Assembly (NCBI GenBank): GCA_964477035.1
Contig: CAYZCW010000012.1
Location: 13,482-77,481, forward strand
DNA from: SLSG01 sp964477035
GTDB lineage: Bacteria > Bacteroidota > Bacteroidia > Bacteroidales > UBA7960
Direction: 5' to 3'
Length of the DNA stretch: 64,000 nucleotides
A program made the translations under genes and the position numbers. The notes below the pieces were generated by a model. That model did not search any database and was not told the DNA's origin. It saw only the letters and a list, made by a program, of their open reading frames with translations. Shown in pieces: positions 33,827-43,305 of this stretch; the first letter of the stretch is position 1, and each line of letters opens with the position of its first letter.

Positions 33827-35107
33827 ATGATAGAAATAAACACGATACGAGCCCATGGCCCGGAAGTGGTCGAGCGGCTGAAAATCAAAAATTTCGAGGC
33901 CGGAGACATTGTAAAGCACCTGGGCTGTGTGGATGAGTCCCGCCGCAAGACGATGAAGAAGCTGGAGGACATCCTGGCCGAGAGCAAGGGGTATGCCCGT
34001 CAGATCGGGGAGATGATGAAAACGGGCCGTTCCATGGAAGCCGAGGAACTGAAGGAGCGTACCGCGGCCCTCAAGCAGGAGGCCCGGAAGCTGCAGGACC
34101 GGTTGGAGGGACTGACATCCGGACAGAACGAACTGCTCATCCAGCTTCCCAATATTCCCCATGCCTCCGTTCCTGCCGGGAGCTCCCCTGAGGACAATAT
34201 CGTGGTGAAGGAGGAGGGGACCCCCCCCGTCCTTCCCGAAGGAGCCATGGCCCACTGGGACCTTGCAAGATTGTACGACCTGGTCGATTTCGAACTGGGC
34301 AACAAGATCACCGGCGCCGGATTCCCGGTTTACAAGGGCCGGGGCGCCCGTTTGCAGCGGGCCCTGATCGCGTTTTTCCTGGACGAGGCCGTGCAGGCAG
34401 GGTATACCGAATACCAGCCCCCCCTGCTGGTGAATGAGGACTCTGCCTTCGGGACCGGTCAGCTGCCCGACAAGGATGCCCAGATGTACCATGTCCCCGG
34501 GGACGGGCTGTTTCTGATCCCCACGGCCGAAGTGCCTGTCACCAACCTGTTTCGGGATGTCATCCTGGATGAGGCCGAGCTGCCGGTCAGGTGCGTGGCC
34601 TACTCTTCCTGCTTCCGGCGGGAGGCCGGATCTTACGGTAAGGATGTCAGGGGACTGAACCGCCTGCACCAGTTCGACAAGGTGGAGATTGTCCAGGTGG
34701 CCCGTCCCGAATCCAGCTATCAGACACTCGAGGAGATGGTGGCCCATGTGGAAGGGTTGCTGCGCAAACTGGAACTGCCCTTCCGGGTGGTCAGGCTGTG
34801 CGGGGGCGACATGAGCTTTGCCTCCGCCCTGACATACGATATGGAGGTGTGGTCCGCCGCCCAGCAGCGCTGGCTGGAGGTCAGCTCCATCTCCAACTTC
34901 GAGACCTTCCAGTCGAACCGCATGAAGCTTCGCTACCGGGGGCAGGATGGAAAGAACACCCTGGCCCATACGTTGAACGGAAGCGCCCTGGCCCTGCCGC
35001 GCATCGTTGCCGCCCTGCTGGAGAACAACCAGGGCCCAGACGGCATCGGGATTCCCGCTGCCCTGCGTCCCTATACCGGGTTTGATTTGATTGCCGCCCC
35101 CGCATAG
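33827..35107 (+). CDS. serS: Serine--tRNA ligase
   Basis: 426 residues. The N-terminal coiled-coil arm (about 30-105, rich in Lys and Glu) contacts the long variable arm of tRNA-Ser. The class II catalytic domain has motif 2 in SCFRREAGSYGKDVRGLNR and motif 3 in LPRIVAALLEN. Length matches bacterial SerRS. Its own promoter is present upstream. Confidence 0.97.
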   Translation: MIEINTIRAHGPEVVERLKIKNFEAGDIVKHLGCVDESRRKTMKKLEDILAESKGYARQIGEMMKTGRSMEAEELKERTAALKQEARKLQDRLEGLTSGQNELLIQLPNIPHASVPAGSSPEDNIVVKEEGTPPVLPEGAMAHWDLARLYDLVDFELGNKITGAGFPVYKGRGARLQRALIAFFLDEAVQAGYTEYQPPLLVNEDSAFGTGQLPDKDAQMYHVPGDGLFLIPTAEVPVTNLFRDVILDEAELPVRCVAYSSCFRREAGSYGKDVRGLNRLHQFDKVEIVQVARPESSYQTLEEMVAHVEGLLRKLELPFRVVRLCGGDMSFASALTYDMEVWSAAQQRWLEVSSISNFETFQSNRMKLRYRGQDGKNTLAHTLNGSALALPRIVAALLENNQGPDGIGIPAALRPYTGFDLIAAPA

Positions 35108-35179
35108 GCCTGCCGGAAAACATTTGATCGCTGCGGGCGTTCTATGTTTGGAAACCCCCGGGATGCGCCCTGCCGCTAA

Positions 35180-37093
35180 ATGGGGAATGCGATGACCGCC
35201 AAACCACAACGGATCATGCTGAGCCCGAGAACATGCCTTCTGTTTTTTCTTGCCCTGGTGCCCCTGGTACCGGCGGCACAGACTCCCGGGATCCAACGGC
35301 TGGATATTCCCGGCCTGACCCGGCCGGCTGATCCACAGCCCGGGGAGGAACAGTTGGCCGCCCAGTATTTCCGCAATGGGGAGTTCGACAAGGCCGCCAT
35401 CCTGTATGGAGAGCTTTACGAAAAGGATCCCTCCCCGGCCATTTATTCCCCTTACCTGGAAAGCCTGCTTGCCCTGGAGGAATACCGCCAGGCCGAACGC
35501 CTGGTGCGAAACCAGTTGCGGCAGTTTCCGGGACAGTTGCGCTATGAGGTGGACCTGGGCATGGTGTTCGGACGTGCAGGCAACGACCGCCAGGCCCGGC
35601 GGCAGTTCGACCAGTTGATACAGGATCTGCCCGCCAGGCCCCAGCCGGTGATTGACCTGGCGGCCGCCTTCGAAATGCGGGGAATGACGGACCGGGCCCT
35701 GGAGGCTTTGTTGCAGGGCAGACGGCTTCTGGGAAGCGCACACCCTTTCAACCTCCGGATCGCCCCCCTGTACGAGAAAAAAGGCAACCACCGTGCCATG
35801 ATGGAGGAATACATCGGCTTCCTTGAGGAAAACCTGTCTGAGATGGAAAGGGTGCGCGGCATCCTGCAGGATGCCATCGCGAATGATCCTGATTTTTCAA
35901 GGAACGAGGCCCTCAGGGACGTGCTGCTTGCACGCACCCAGCGGCATCCCAATGCAACCCTTTACGCGGAGATGCTGCTGTGGCTGTCCATCCAGCAAAA
36001 AGATTTCCGACTGGCGCTGATGCAGGCAAGGGCGTTGGACCGCCGTTTCCGCCAGGAGGGGGAGCTGGTCCTGGAGGTGGCCCGCCTCAGCACCACCAAC
36101 CAGCAGTACGGTGTCGCCGCCCAGGCCTACCAGTACATCCTGGAGCAGGGGGAGGAGGGCAGCCATTATATGGATGCCCTGGTCGGGCACCTGGATGTCC
36201 GCTTCCTGGCCATTACCTCGGCTTACGAATACCGACGGGAGGAATTGCTGCAGGTGGAGGGGGACTACCTGGAAGCACTGGAGCAGTTGGGGGTCCATCC
36301 TGGCACCGTCAGCCTGGTGCGCAACCTGGCCAGGTTGCAGGCCTTTTACCTGGGCAAGGTGGAAAATGCCACAGGCTTGCTTCAGGCCATCATCGACATG
36401 CCGCAGGTGGCCCTGCGCATCAAGGCCGAATGCCGCATCGAACTGGCCGACATCCTTCTGATGACGGGGGATGTGTGGGAGGCGACCCTGCTGTACGCCC
36501 AGGTCGACAAACAATACCGGGACAACCCCCTGGGGCATGAAGCCCGCTTTAAGAATGCCCGCCTGTCCTACTTCATCGGGGAATTCGACTGGGCCAGGGC
36601 CCAGCTGGACGTGCTGAAGGCCGCCACCTCCCGGCTGATTGCCAACGATGCCATGGAGTTGTCCCTGCGCATTCAGGACAATATTGGTTTCGACGGGGAT
36701 ACCGAACCCCTCATCCGGTTTGCCCGGGCCGAAAGCCTTTTGTTCATGAACCGCCTGGAGGAGGCCATCCTGACGCTCGACTCCATTTCAGAACGGTTTC
36801 CGCAGCATGCCATTATGGATGACCTACTGGTTACCCAGGCAGATATCCGCATCAAACAGGGCCGCTATGCCGATGCCGACAGTTTGTTGGCCATCGTGGT
36901 GGAACGATATCCTGATGGCCTGCTGGCCGGCGACGCCCTGTTCAGGCGGGCCGGCCTGCACGAGCAGGTCTTCGGGGACAAGGAGCGGGCCATGGGATTA
37001 TACCAGCAGTTGATGCTTCACCATCCGGGCAGCCTGCACACGGCCACAGCCAGGAACCGTTTCCGGGCCCTGCGGGGGGACCTGGTCAATTAA
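35180..37093 (+). CDS. Tetratricopeptide-repeat envelope protein
   Basis: 637 residues; starts at 35180 or, equally possible, the ATG at 35192. A hydrophobic signal stretch (CLLFFLALVPLVPAAQ) suggests export. Most of the protein is TPR-like helix pairs: AAQYFRNGEFDKAAILYGELYEKDP near the start (shown in part), many Ala/Tyr/Leu spaced repeats in the middle, and a last group DSLLAIVVERYPDGLLAGDALFRRA in two helices. Such proteins serve as scaffolds. It is 12 nt before rsmA, so they share a transcript. Function unknown. Confidence 0.85.
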   Translation: MGNAMTAKPQRIMLSPRTCLLFFLALVPLVPAAQTPGIQRLDIPGLTRPADPQPGEEQLAAQYFRNGEFDKAAILYGELYEKDPSPAIYSPYLESLLALEEYRQAERLVRNQLRQFPGQLRYEVDLGMVFGRAGNDRQARRQFDQLIQDLPARPQPVIDLAAAFEMRGMTDRALEALLQGRRLLGSAHPFNLRIAPLYEKKGNHRAMMEEYIGFLEENLSEMERVRGILQDAIANDPDFSRNEALRDVLLARTQRHPNATLYAEMLLWLSIQQKDFRLALMQARALDRRFRQEGELVLEVARLSTTNQQYGVAAQAYQYILEQGEEGSHYMDALVGHLDVRFLAITSAYEYRREELLQVEGDYLEALEQLGVHPGTVSLVRNLARLQAFYLGKVENATGLLQAIIDMPQVALRIKAECRIELADILLMTGDVWEATLLYAQVDKQYRDNPLGHEARFKNARLSYFIGEFDWARAQLDVLKAATSRLIANDAMELSLRIQDNIGFDGDTEPLIRFARAESLLFMNRLEEAILTLDSISERFPQHAIMDDLLVTQADIRIKQGRYADADSLLAIVVERYPDGLLAGDALFRRAGLHEQVFGDKERAMGLYQQLMLHHPGSLHTATARNRFRALRGDLVN

Positions 37094-37105
37094 GCCTGTT
37101 TTACG

Positions 37106-37894
37106 ATGCTTCCATCACGAGTACATGCAAAGAAATATCTGGGCCAGCATTTCCTGAAGGATGACGGCGTGGCCCGGAGGGTTGCCGACAGCCTGACGGG
37201 CCACCAGGGGTATGGGCTGGTGCTGGAGGTGGGGCCGGGAACCGGCGCCTTGTCGCGCCACCTGGTGGACCGCCCCGGCTTCCGGTGGATGGGCATCGAG
37301 GTGGACCGGGAATCCATTGCTTACCTGCACCGGCACTTCCCCGACTGGGCGCCCCGGGTGGTCGAGGCGGACTTTCTGAGGCTGGATGTGGGAGCATGGA
37401 TCGGCAAGGAACCCTTTGCCGTGGCAGGGAACTTTCCCTACCACATATCATCCCAGATCCTGTTCAAGGTCCTTCAGCACCGGCAGCAGGTTCCCGAAGT
37501 GGTCGGCATGTTCCAGAAAGAAGTGGCCGAGCGCATTGCCAGCGGTCCCGGAAACAAGACCTACGGGATCCTGAGCGTGCTCATGCAGGCCTATTACCGG
37601 GTGGAGCTGCTTTTCACGGTGAGCCACACCGTGTTTGAGCCCCCGCCCAAAGTCCAGTCGGCCGTGCTGAGGCTGCGCAGGAAGGAGGATATTTCGCTTG
37701 GTTGCGATGAAGACCTGTTTGTCAGGGTGGTGAAGACTGCCTTCAACCAGCGCCGGAAAACATTGCGTAACGCCTTGAAAATCATGCAGCCCGACTGGGA
37801 CGCACTGCCGGAAGGGATGGGTTCCCTCCGGGCGGAGGCCCTGGGCGTGCCCGGCTTCGTCACCCTGACACGCCAGGTGCCTCCACGGACTTGA
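37106..37894 (+). CDS. rsmA: 16S rRNA (adenine1518/1519-N6)-dimethyltransferase
   Basis: 262 residues (KsgA). KKYLGQHFLKDDGVARRV opens the family, SAM motif I is LEVGPGTGALSRHL, and the catalytic motif IV is NFPYHISSQI. FEPPPKVQSAVLRL and FNQRRKTLRNAL complete the substrate domain. It dimethylates two adenines near the 3' end of 16S rRNA late in small-subunit assembly. Confidence 0.97.
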   Translation: MLPSRVHAKKYLGQHFLKDDGVARRVADSLTGHQGYGLVLEVGPGTGALSRHLVDRPGFRWMGIEVDRESIAYLHRHFPDWAPRVVEADFLRLDVGAWIGKEPFAVAGNFPYHISSQILFKVLQHRQQVPEVVGMFQKEVAERIASGPGNKTYGILSVLMQAYYRVELLFTVSHTVFEPPPKVQSAVLRLRRKEDISLGCDEDLFVRVVKTAFNQRRKTLRNALKIMQPDWDALPEGMGSLRAEALGVPGFVTLTRQVPPRT

Positions 37895-38013
37895 AGGGGA
37901 CTCATTCTGAAGGATTATGCGTATTTTTATGGGTGAAACGGGCGGGAGGCATTCGAAATTCACGACGGCCCGGGCCTGTCGGGTATTTTATAATCTTAAA
38001 TGAAGCGGGGAGT

Positions 38014-39378
38014 ATGGCAACCAGGAAACACAAAAATTTCGAGTTTGCCGGTTTTTCCGGGGGAAAGGATTTGGACGGAAACAACTTCCAGGCCTTTGGT
38101 GCTTTCGACACCCCAAACGGACATGCCTTTGCGGTGGTGGGAAATGACCGGAACGATTCGGCGGAAGGCCGCCTCAGTGACATCGTGCTGGAGCGCCTGA
38201 AGTATTACCTGGAAATTGAAGACGAGGCGGATCCGGCAGAGGCTGTCCGCAATGCCCTTGTCTACGTGAATGGTTACCTGCATACCCTGGGGCGGAAAAA
38301 CCCCGACAACCGGCCGGGGGAACTGAGTTGCCTGTGTGCCTTATTCAGGGACCGTAAAGTGTATTATGCCTGGGCCGGGCAGGTCTGCCTGCAGCTTTTT
38401 ACAGGCAGGAAACTGGTCCCCCTGAGCTGGGATGTGTTCCGTGACCGCCCGGATGACGACACCGGCAGGCCCTGGGAGATGGCATTCCTCGGCGCGGAGC
38501 AGTTCCTGAATCCCGGCACCTGCAAGCAACCCCTGGAGCCGGCTGACGGGGACCTGCTGATCCTGGGGTCGGGCGATTACTGCCTGGACCCTGATGAGAA
38601 ACACATCCGGAAGGTGCTGTCCGACAATATGCCCACCCATACCAAGGCACAGCGGCTGGTCATCAAATCGGGCAGGGAGGAGGAAGAAGGACCCGCTGCG
38701 GTCCTGCTCGTGGGTTTTTACAACCTGGGTCAGGACACGCGGTCCTTCCTGCCCGGGGAGGCCCCTGCAGCGGCCAGGCCCACCGGAAAGGAGGAAAAAG
38801 GGCCGTCGGGCCCGGGACCCCTCGGGATGCGGTCCCTGTTGTGGAAGGCCCTGGTCATCATCGCCGCGGTTTTTGTGGTGTACATGGTTTACGATATGTT
38901 CTTTTTCAATCCCCGTCCGGCCAGGAACATCGAGCTGGTGGAGTCTCCGGCCGACACCCTGGCGACGGAAGACAGCCTTTCTGCTGCCGGAATGCCCCCG
39001 CAGGAAGCCCTTTCAGGGGAACCTCCCTCCGGGCAGGAACCCGAACCACCTGCCGCAAGGGAGGCGGGCGCATCGCCCCCGGCCCTGCCAGCAGACAGGG
39101 AGTACCCGGTGAGGAGCGGGGACACCTGGGGAAGCATCTACCGGGAGTTCGAGGTGTGCTCCTGGTTCATCCGCAACCACCCGCCCAATGCGGGGAAGTT
39201 TGACCGTTCCAACAACCCCGTTGCCGGAACCATCCTGGCGATTCCCGTGATGTATTCCGCCAGCCAGGGACTGAACCCCCATTATTACACCGAATTCACC
39301 ACCGACAAGGTGGGGGCCTCCTGCCAGCACGCCAACAGGGCGTTCCTGCGCCGTTTTGAGGAAAGCATCCGACGATAA
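38014..39378 (+). CDS. Membrane protein with degenerate PP2C-like N-domain and C-terminal LysM domain
   Basis: 454 residues from the ATG at 38014 (MATRKH). Residues 1-245 resemble a PP2C phosphatase: FGAFDTPNGHAFAVVGND near the start and GDLLILGSGDYCLD further on. The metal-binding DGxGG and SDG motifs are not preserved, so catalysis is doubtful. A single membrane helix (about 270-297) precedes a Pro/Glu-rich linker and a LysM domain (YPVRSGDTWGSIYREF). The topology is cytoplasmic sensor to periplasmic peptidoglycan reader. Function unknown. I infer a link between an internal signal and the cell wall. Confidence 0.75.
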   Translation: MATRKHKNFEFAGFSGGKDLDGNNFQAFGAFDTPNGHAFAVVGNDRNDSAEGRLSDIVLERLKYYLEIEDEADPAEAVRNALVYVNGYLHTLGRKNPDNRPGELSCLCALFRDRKVYYAWAGQVCLQLFTGRKLVPLSWDVFRDRPDDDTGRPWEMAFLGAEQFLNPGTCKQPLEPADGDLLILGSGDYCLDPDEKHIRKVLSDNMPTHTKAQRLVIKSGREEEEGPAAVLLVGFYNLGQDTRSFLPGEAPAAARPTGKEEKGPSGPGPLGMRSLLWKALVIIAAVFVVYMVYDMFFFNPRPARNIELVESPADTLATEDSLSAAGMPPQEALSGEPPSGQEPEPPAAREAGASPPALPADREYPVRSGDTWGSIYREFEVCSWFIRNHPPNAGKFDRSNNPVAGTILAIPVMYSASQGLNPHYYTEFTTDKVGASCQHANRAFLRRFEESIRR

Positions 39379-39413
39379 ATTAAAGGGCCCCGGGGCCTAT
39401 TTCCAGGAAGGGT

Positions 39414-40703
39414 TCAGGAAGGTTTGACGACCATTTGGAGGGTGGTCCGGCTCTTTTGTTCCAGCAGCACTTCCTTGCCGCCTATCAGGTGACCGGTTCC
39501 GGCTTTCTCATAATGCCGGATGGTGATCAGTTCGAGGTTGGTGTTGTATTTCACGTGGAAGTTCTTTTTCAGGTCCTTCAGCAGGGCGGGTGTTTTGACA
39601 CGGTCGTGGTCGAAACAGACCGAAAAGCTGAGGGCCGAGTTCTGCATGAGGTTGATCTTGACCCCGTGCTGGGCGAAGTCGGCAAAGATCCGGGACAGGT
39701 TGTGCTCTGCAATGAAGCTGAAATCCCTCGGAAAAATGGACACCAGCACCTGGCTGAACTTGAAAATGTAGGAAGGCACCAGACTGTCCTGGCCGGTATG
39801 CTGGTTGATCAGGCTCCCGGGGGCGTCCGGCTCGGTAAAGGACTTGACCCTCAGGGGGATGTTCTTGCTCAGGAGTGGCTTCAACGTCTTGGGGTGGATG
39901 ACCGTGGCCCCGTAATAGGATAACTCGATGGCCTCCTGGTAGCTGATGTTGGGCAGCAGCAGGGTGTTGCCCATGAGTTTGGGGTCGGCGTTCAGCAATC
40001 CGGGCACGTCCTTCCAGATGACCACTTCTTCCGCCGACAGGGAATAGGCGAGGATGGCCGCCGTGTAGTCGGATCCTTCCCGCCCGAGGGTCGTGGTGAA
40101 GCCCTGCGGGGTGCCTCCGATGAAACCCTGGGTCAGGATGGTCGATGGCTTGGTGGAGCCGGGCGCCGGTTTGAGGTAGGGGAGCAGCTTGGTCTGGATC
40201 ATCCTGGGACTGATGATCCAGTCCACGTGGGCGTCCCGGAAGTGGGCATCGGTGATGATGAGTTTCTGGGCCGGGAACAACTGGTTTGCCACCCCGGTTT
40301 CATTCAGGTAGGCGCTGACAATCTGGGTGGATACCAGCTCCCCGGTGGACACGATCCTGTCGTATTCATAGTTGTAGTTGGTGCCGGGCTCCTCCCGGAT
40401 GTAGTAATACAGATGGTAGAAGCTCTGCTCCAGCGCATCGATCACGGGATGCTTTCCGGATGGAAACAATTCCCGGGCGATCCCGAAATGAAAGTCCCTG
40501 ATTCGCTGGAAAACTTCCTGCATCTCGCCGGTTTTTCCCTCCATGAACAAGGCGCAGAGTTTTTCCAGGGCATTGGTGGTCTTGGCCATGGCGCTCAGGA
40601 CAACCACCAGGGGTCCGCCCCCGTGCTCCCTGATGATCCTGGCCACGTTGCGGACGGCGTCGGCATCCCTGACAGAAGCTCCCCCGAATTTGAAAACGCG
40701 CAT
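39414..40703 (-). CDS. lysC: Aspartate kinase
   Basis: 429 residues from the ATG at 40703 (MRVFKFGGAS); the frame is open further upstream but without a supported start. Kinase signatures: VFKFGGASVRDADAVRN at the N-terminus, GRGGSDYT-like LGREGSDYTAAILA, and WKDVPGLLNADP. Two C-terminal ACT-type segments follow (LVSIFPRDFSFIAEHNLSRI). First step of the lysine, threonine and methionine pathway. Monofunctional: no homoserine dehydrogenase is fused. Confidence 0.93.
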   Translation of the reverse strand: MRVFKFGGASVRDADAVRNVARIIREHGGGPLVVVLSAMAKTTNALEKLCALFMEGKTGEMQEVFQRIRDFHFGIARELFPSGKHPVIDALEQSFYHLYYYIREEPGTNYNYEYDRIVSTGELVSTQIVSAYLNETGVANQLFPAQKLIITDAHFRDAHVDWIISPRMIQTKLLPYLKPAPGSTKPSTILTQGFIGGTPQGFTTTLGREGSDYTAAILAYSLSAEEVVIWKDVPGLLNADPKLMGNTLLLPNISYQEAIELSYYGATVIHPKTLKPLLSKNIPLRVKSFTEPDAPGSLINQHTGQDSLVPSYIFKFSQVLVSIFPRDFSFIAEHNLSRIFADFAQHGVKINLMQNSALSFSVCFDHDRVKTPALLKDLKKNFHVKYNTNLELITIRHYEKAGTGHLIGGKEVLLEQKSRTTLQMVVKPS

Positions 40704-40756
40704 GGAATTCCCCCGTTGATGAGTGAAACAGGCAAATTTACGAATAATCCGGCCGG

Positions 40757-40795
40757 ATAAAAAGAGAGACCCCCCGGACAAAGGCCCGGGGGGTC
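40757..40795 (-). terminator. Intrinsic terminator after the ECF sigma gene
   Basis: GACCCCCCGG (40768-40777) and CCGGGGGGTC (40786-40795) form a ten-base-pair GC-rich stem with an eight-base loop. On the minus strand it is followed by CTC and a T run (40757-40763), with a short break. Confidence 0.7.
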
Positions 40796-40835
40796 AAAAA
40801 AAGGGAGAATATATAGGGGTTGGTTGGACGGCTGC

Positions 40836-41333
40836 CTATTTTCCCAGGGCGTCCATCAGCTTCTTGCGGGTGAAGAAGATGCGGCTTTTGACGGTGCCGA
40901 TCGAGAGATTGAGTTCTTCGGCAATTTCCTTGTACTTAAAACCCTGGTTGTACATCTCAAATGGCCTGCGCTGGTCCTCATCAATGTTTGAGATCTCCCG
41001 CTGGATCTCCTTCTCGGACAGGGCCGAATCGGGCAGTCCGATGCTGCTTTCCTTGGAAAGGTTCAGATAGTACAGATCGTCGGTCTTGTCCAGGATGGTG
41101 TTGTTGCGCACGTTCTGCCGGTAGTTGTTGATGAAGGTGTTCTTCATGATCGTGAAAGTCCATGCCTTCAGGTTGGTATTGGCGGTGAACTTGTCGCGGT
41201 TGGTCAAAGCCTTCAGGAAGGTCTCCTGTACCAGGTCCTGCGCATCCTCATAGTTGGAAGTCAGCGTGTAGGCAAAGTACTTCAGGTTTTTCTGCAAACC
41301 GAGGAGCTTATAGTTGAATTCTACTGCTGTCAT
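40836..41333 (-). CDS. ECF-type RNA polymerase sigma factor
   Basis: 165 residues. Region 2 carries NYEDAQDLVQETFLKAL and FTIMKNTFINNYRQ. Region 4 carries QRRPFEMYNQGFKYKEIAEELNLSIGTVKSRIFFTRKKLM in pieces, with the HTH recognition helix GTVKSRIF. No anti-sigma gene is next to it. It has a consensus housekeeping promoter and its own terminator. Regulon unknown. Confidence 0.94.
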   Translation of the reverse strand: MTAVEFNYKLLGLQKNLKYFAYTLTSNYEDAQDLVQETFLKALTNRDKFTANTNLKAWTFTIMKNTFINNYRQNVRNNTILDKTDDLYYLNLSKESSIGLPDSALSEKEIQREISNIDEDQRRPFEMYNQGFKYKEIAEELNLSIGTVKSRIFFTRKKLMDALGK

Positions 41334-41370
41334 GACGAGGGGGGGTTTGGTTTGTTTAAAAAAACTTATT

Positions 41371-41400
41371 CAAAGTTAAACAAAAATTCTTTCCGCGCAA
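41371..41400 (-). promoter_or_regulatory. Consensus promoter of the ECF sigma gene
   Basis: On the minus strand TTG (41400-41398) is followed after 19 nt by TAACTTTG (41378-41371), an exact match to both Bacteroidota elements and their spacing. The start codon is 37 nt downstream. Confidence 0.85.
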
Positions 41401-41750
41401 GCAATTTTTAATTTTTTAACATAGCAAGTTTTGCAATATCTGAGACTGATTGACATTTTGATGTTGTTCGTATGATAAAATTAGTCATTCCCTCTTACAT
41501 ATAAAAGTCTGTGACTATATAAATTTGTTAAAATAGACAGAAAATATTAAAAATATTGCAAATAGAATAGAAACATCGATTAAACGAATATAAAATTAGA
41601 AAAGGATCTGTCCGCCCGGCAAAGGGGGACTCCCTGCAGCGGGGCGGTTTCATGAAGGGAATCCCCTGGTTCCGGGGAGGATGTCCTGTGATGGGAGGGG
41701 GGTGGTTGCACCCTGTGGCGCAGGGCCTGCCTGGCCTGCGCGCCGGGATG
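41401..41750. other. Gene-free stretch between the MerR-type and sigma genes
   Basis: 350 bp upstream of the sigma promoter. The part 41401-41600 is strikingly A+T rich against a GC-rich genome; the rest is GC-rich. A small GCAA-gtt-TTGC inverted repeat lies near 41427. No gene or RNA was recognised. Confidence 0.4.
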
Positions 41751-42635
41751 TCAGAGCGAGGGGAGGAGGTCCCTGAAGGCATCCGCGTTTTGAATGGGGA
41801 TCACCTTTTCGGGGATTGGAATGGACGGGTCGCTGATCTGCAGGCCGGCGATGAAAATCTTCTTTACATCCAGGTCGCGGGCCATGTCCTTCAGGTAGCT
41901 GCTGATCTCATCGGGTTTGAGTGCGGCAATGAAGTACGTAAACACATAATCCACGGGGCGGATCCTGGTCACACTGAGCATGTCCCGGTAGGGCAGTGAC
42001 TGGCCGAGATATATGACCTGGTGGCCGGCGCTTTTCAGCAGGAACTGGTAAAAAAGCAGCCCCATTTCGTGCAGTTCCCCTTCAGGCAGGTATAACAGGA
42101 AGGTCTTTCCCCTGCCTTTGTCCACTGTTCCCTTCCCGTCAATGGCCACGATCAGCCTGGCGCGGATCAATCCGACAATAAAATGTTCCTGTGCCGGGTT
42201 GATGGTGCCGATCTGCCAGAGTACCCCGATTTTTTCCAGGAAGGGGTATATAATATGTGTGACGGTTGTTTCAAAGCCGATTTTCCGGATGGCATCGGTC
42301 AGGACCCTCTCGAAGGCTATTTCATTGAATTCGATCATGGCCACCACCAGGCTGTTGATCTGGCTTTCATGGTCGTGGACATCGCTGTTGATCTCGACCA
42401 CTTTTTCCCTGATCTCCTCTTCGGGCATTCGGACAATGTGGGATATTTTGATTCCGTGCTTGTTCAGGGTGCTGATATTCAGCAGTCTTTTGAGGTCCCT
42501 GTCCAGGTAATAACGGATGTTTGTTTTTGTCCGTTCGGGCGTGACCACCTTGTAACGTTTTTCCCATATGCGGATGGTATGGGCCTTGATTCCCGTGATT
42601 TTTTCAAGGTCATTGATGGAGTATCTGGCAGTCAT
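41751..42635 (-). CDS. MerR-family regulator with CarH-like B12-binding domain
   Basis: 294 residues from the ATG at 42635. Residues 4-72 are a MerR HTH (YSINDLEKITGIKAHTIRIW). Residues 90-294 form the helical cap and cobalamin-binding domain. Trp140, Glu150 and His151 (GVLW then AQEHF) have the same spacing as the adenosylcobalamin-contacting Trp131, Glu141 and His142 of Thermus CarH, and GELHEMG supplies His189 as candidate lower cobalt ligand. CarH proteins are B12-based light sensors that repress carotenoid genes. Its target is not visible here; the ECF sigma gene is the next gene downstream on the same strand. Confidence 0.9.
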   Translation of the reverse strand: MTARYSINDLEKITGIKAHTIRIWEKRYKVVTPERTKTNIRYYLDRDLKRLLNISTLNKHGIKISHIVRMPEEEIREKVVEINSDVHDHESQINSLVVAMIEFNEIAFERVLTDAIRKIGFETTVTHIIYPFLEKIGVLWQIGTINPAQEHFIVGLIRARLIVAIDGKGTVDKGRGKTFLLYLPEGELHEMGLLFYQFLLKSAGHQVIYLGQSLPYRDMLSVTRIRPVDYVFTYFIAALKPDEISSYLKDMARDLDVKKIFIAGLQISDPSIPIPEKVIPIQNADAFRDLLPSL

Positions 42636-42670
42636 GGCGAAGAGGGTTCTCCCCTGGTTGGTGTGCGGCA

Positions 42671-42678
42671 CAAAAATA
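42671..42678 (-). promoter_or_regulatory. -7 element of the CarH-like regulator gene
   Basis: The minus strand reads TATTTTTG, an exact TAnnTTTG match, 35 nt before the start codon. No TTG at the expected -33 position. Confidence 0.45.
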
Positions 42679-42747
42679 ATGAAAATGCCGAATCTGTTTA
42701 AAATTCAATATTCGAATGTTCAACAGAAAAGCCACTGATATGTTCAG

Positions 42748-42778
42748 TTGTTTTTCCCTGGAAAATAAACTAACTTGC
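42748..42778 (+). promoter_or_regulatory. Possible promoter of the siaC-like gene
   Basis: TTG at 42748-42750 is followed after 20 nt by TAACTTGC, one base off the -7 consensus. Confidence 0.35.
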
Positions 42779-42864
42779 ATTCCGCCCCGGCTTGGCCCGG
42801 CCGGAGTGGGCGGGCACCTTCGGTGCACAACCGGCAACGGCTGTTGATCAGAATCTAGGACCCT

Positions 42865-43272
42865 ATGAATCGTCAGAGCGGATTGCATCTTTCGCCCCTG
42901 TACAGGCCTCCCGGAAAAGCGAGCCTCGGGGTCGAGTTGGACCAGGAAAGGGGACGGTTCCGTTTTTACGGCCATTCTTATCCTGAGAATGCCCTGGAGT
43001 TTTTTATGCCCCTGCTGGACTGGATCGGGGTATTTGTTGATTTGGAGACCAGGCCCCTGGAGGTGATCCTGGAGGTCGACTATTTCAACACAAGCTCCAC
43101 CAAATACCTTTTTCAGATCATGGAGAAGGTCCGGGAATACCGCAGTATGGGACATCCCGTAGACATTGCCTTTTATTACAGCCGGGACATGGAGGATGTC
43201 CTGCTTGCCTGGAAGGAACTGATGGACGAACTGGACCTGCCATTCAGGGCCATTCCACGCTGCGTATTATAA
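42865..43272 (+). CDS. SiaC-family regulatory phosphoprotein (DUF1987)
   Basis: 135 residues, essentially one SiaC/DUF1987 domain. Characteristic stretches are GRFRFYGHSYPENALEFF, LEVILEVDYFNTSSTKYLF and ILEVDYFN-like core. The NTSST cluster (residues 75-79) contains the Ser/Thr that is phosphorylated in SiaC. In Pseudomonas SiaC binds the diguanylate cyclase SiaD and is set by the SiaB kinase and SiaA phosphatase; none of these is next to it here. Partner unknown. Confidence 0.87.
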   Translation: MNRQSGLHLSPLYRPPGKASLGVELDQERGRFRFYGHSYPENALEFFMPLLDWIGVFVDLETRPLEVILEVDYFNTSSTKYLFQIMEKVREYRSMGHPVDIAFYYSRDMEDVLLAWKELMDELDLPFRAIPRCVL

Positions 43273-43305
43273 TATTTTTTAACAAGCGACAGGGACTTTT
43301 TTTGT

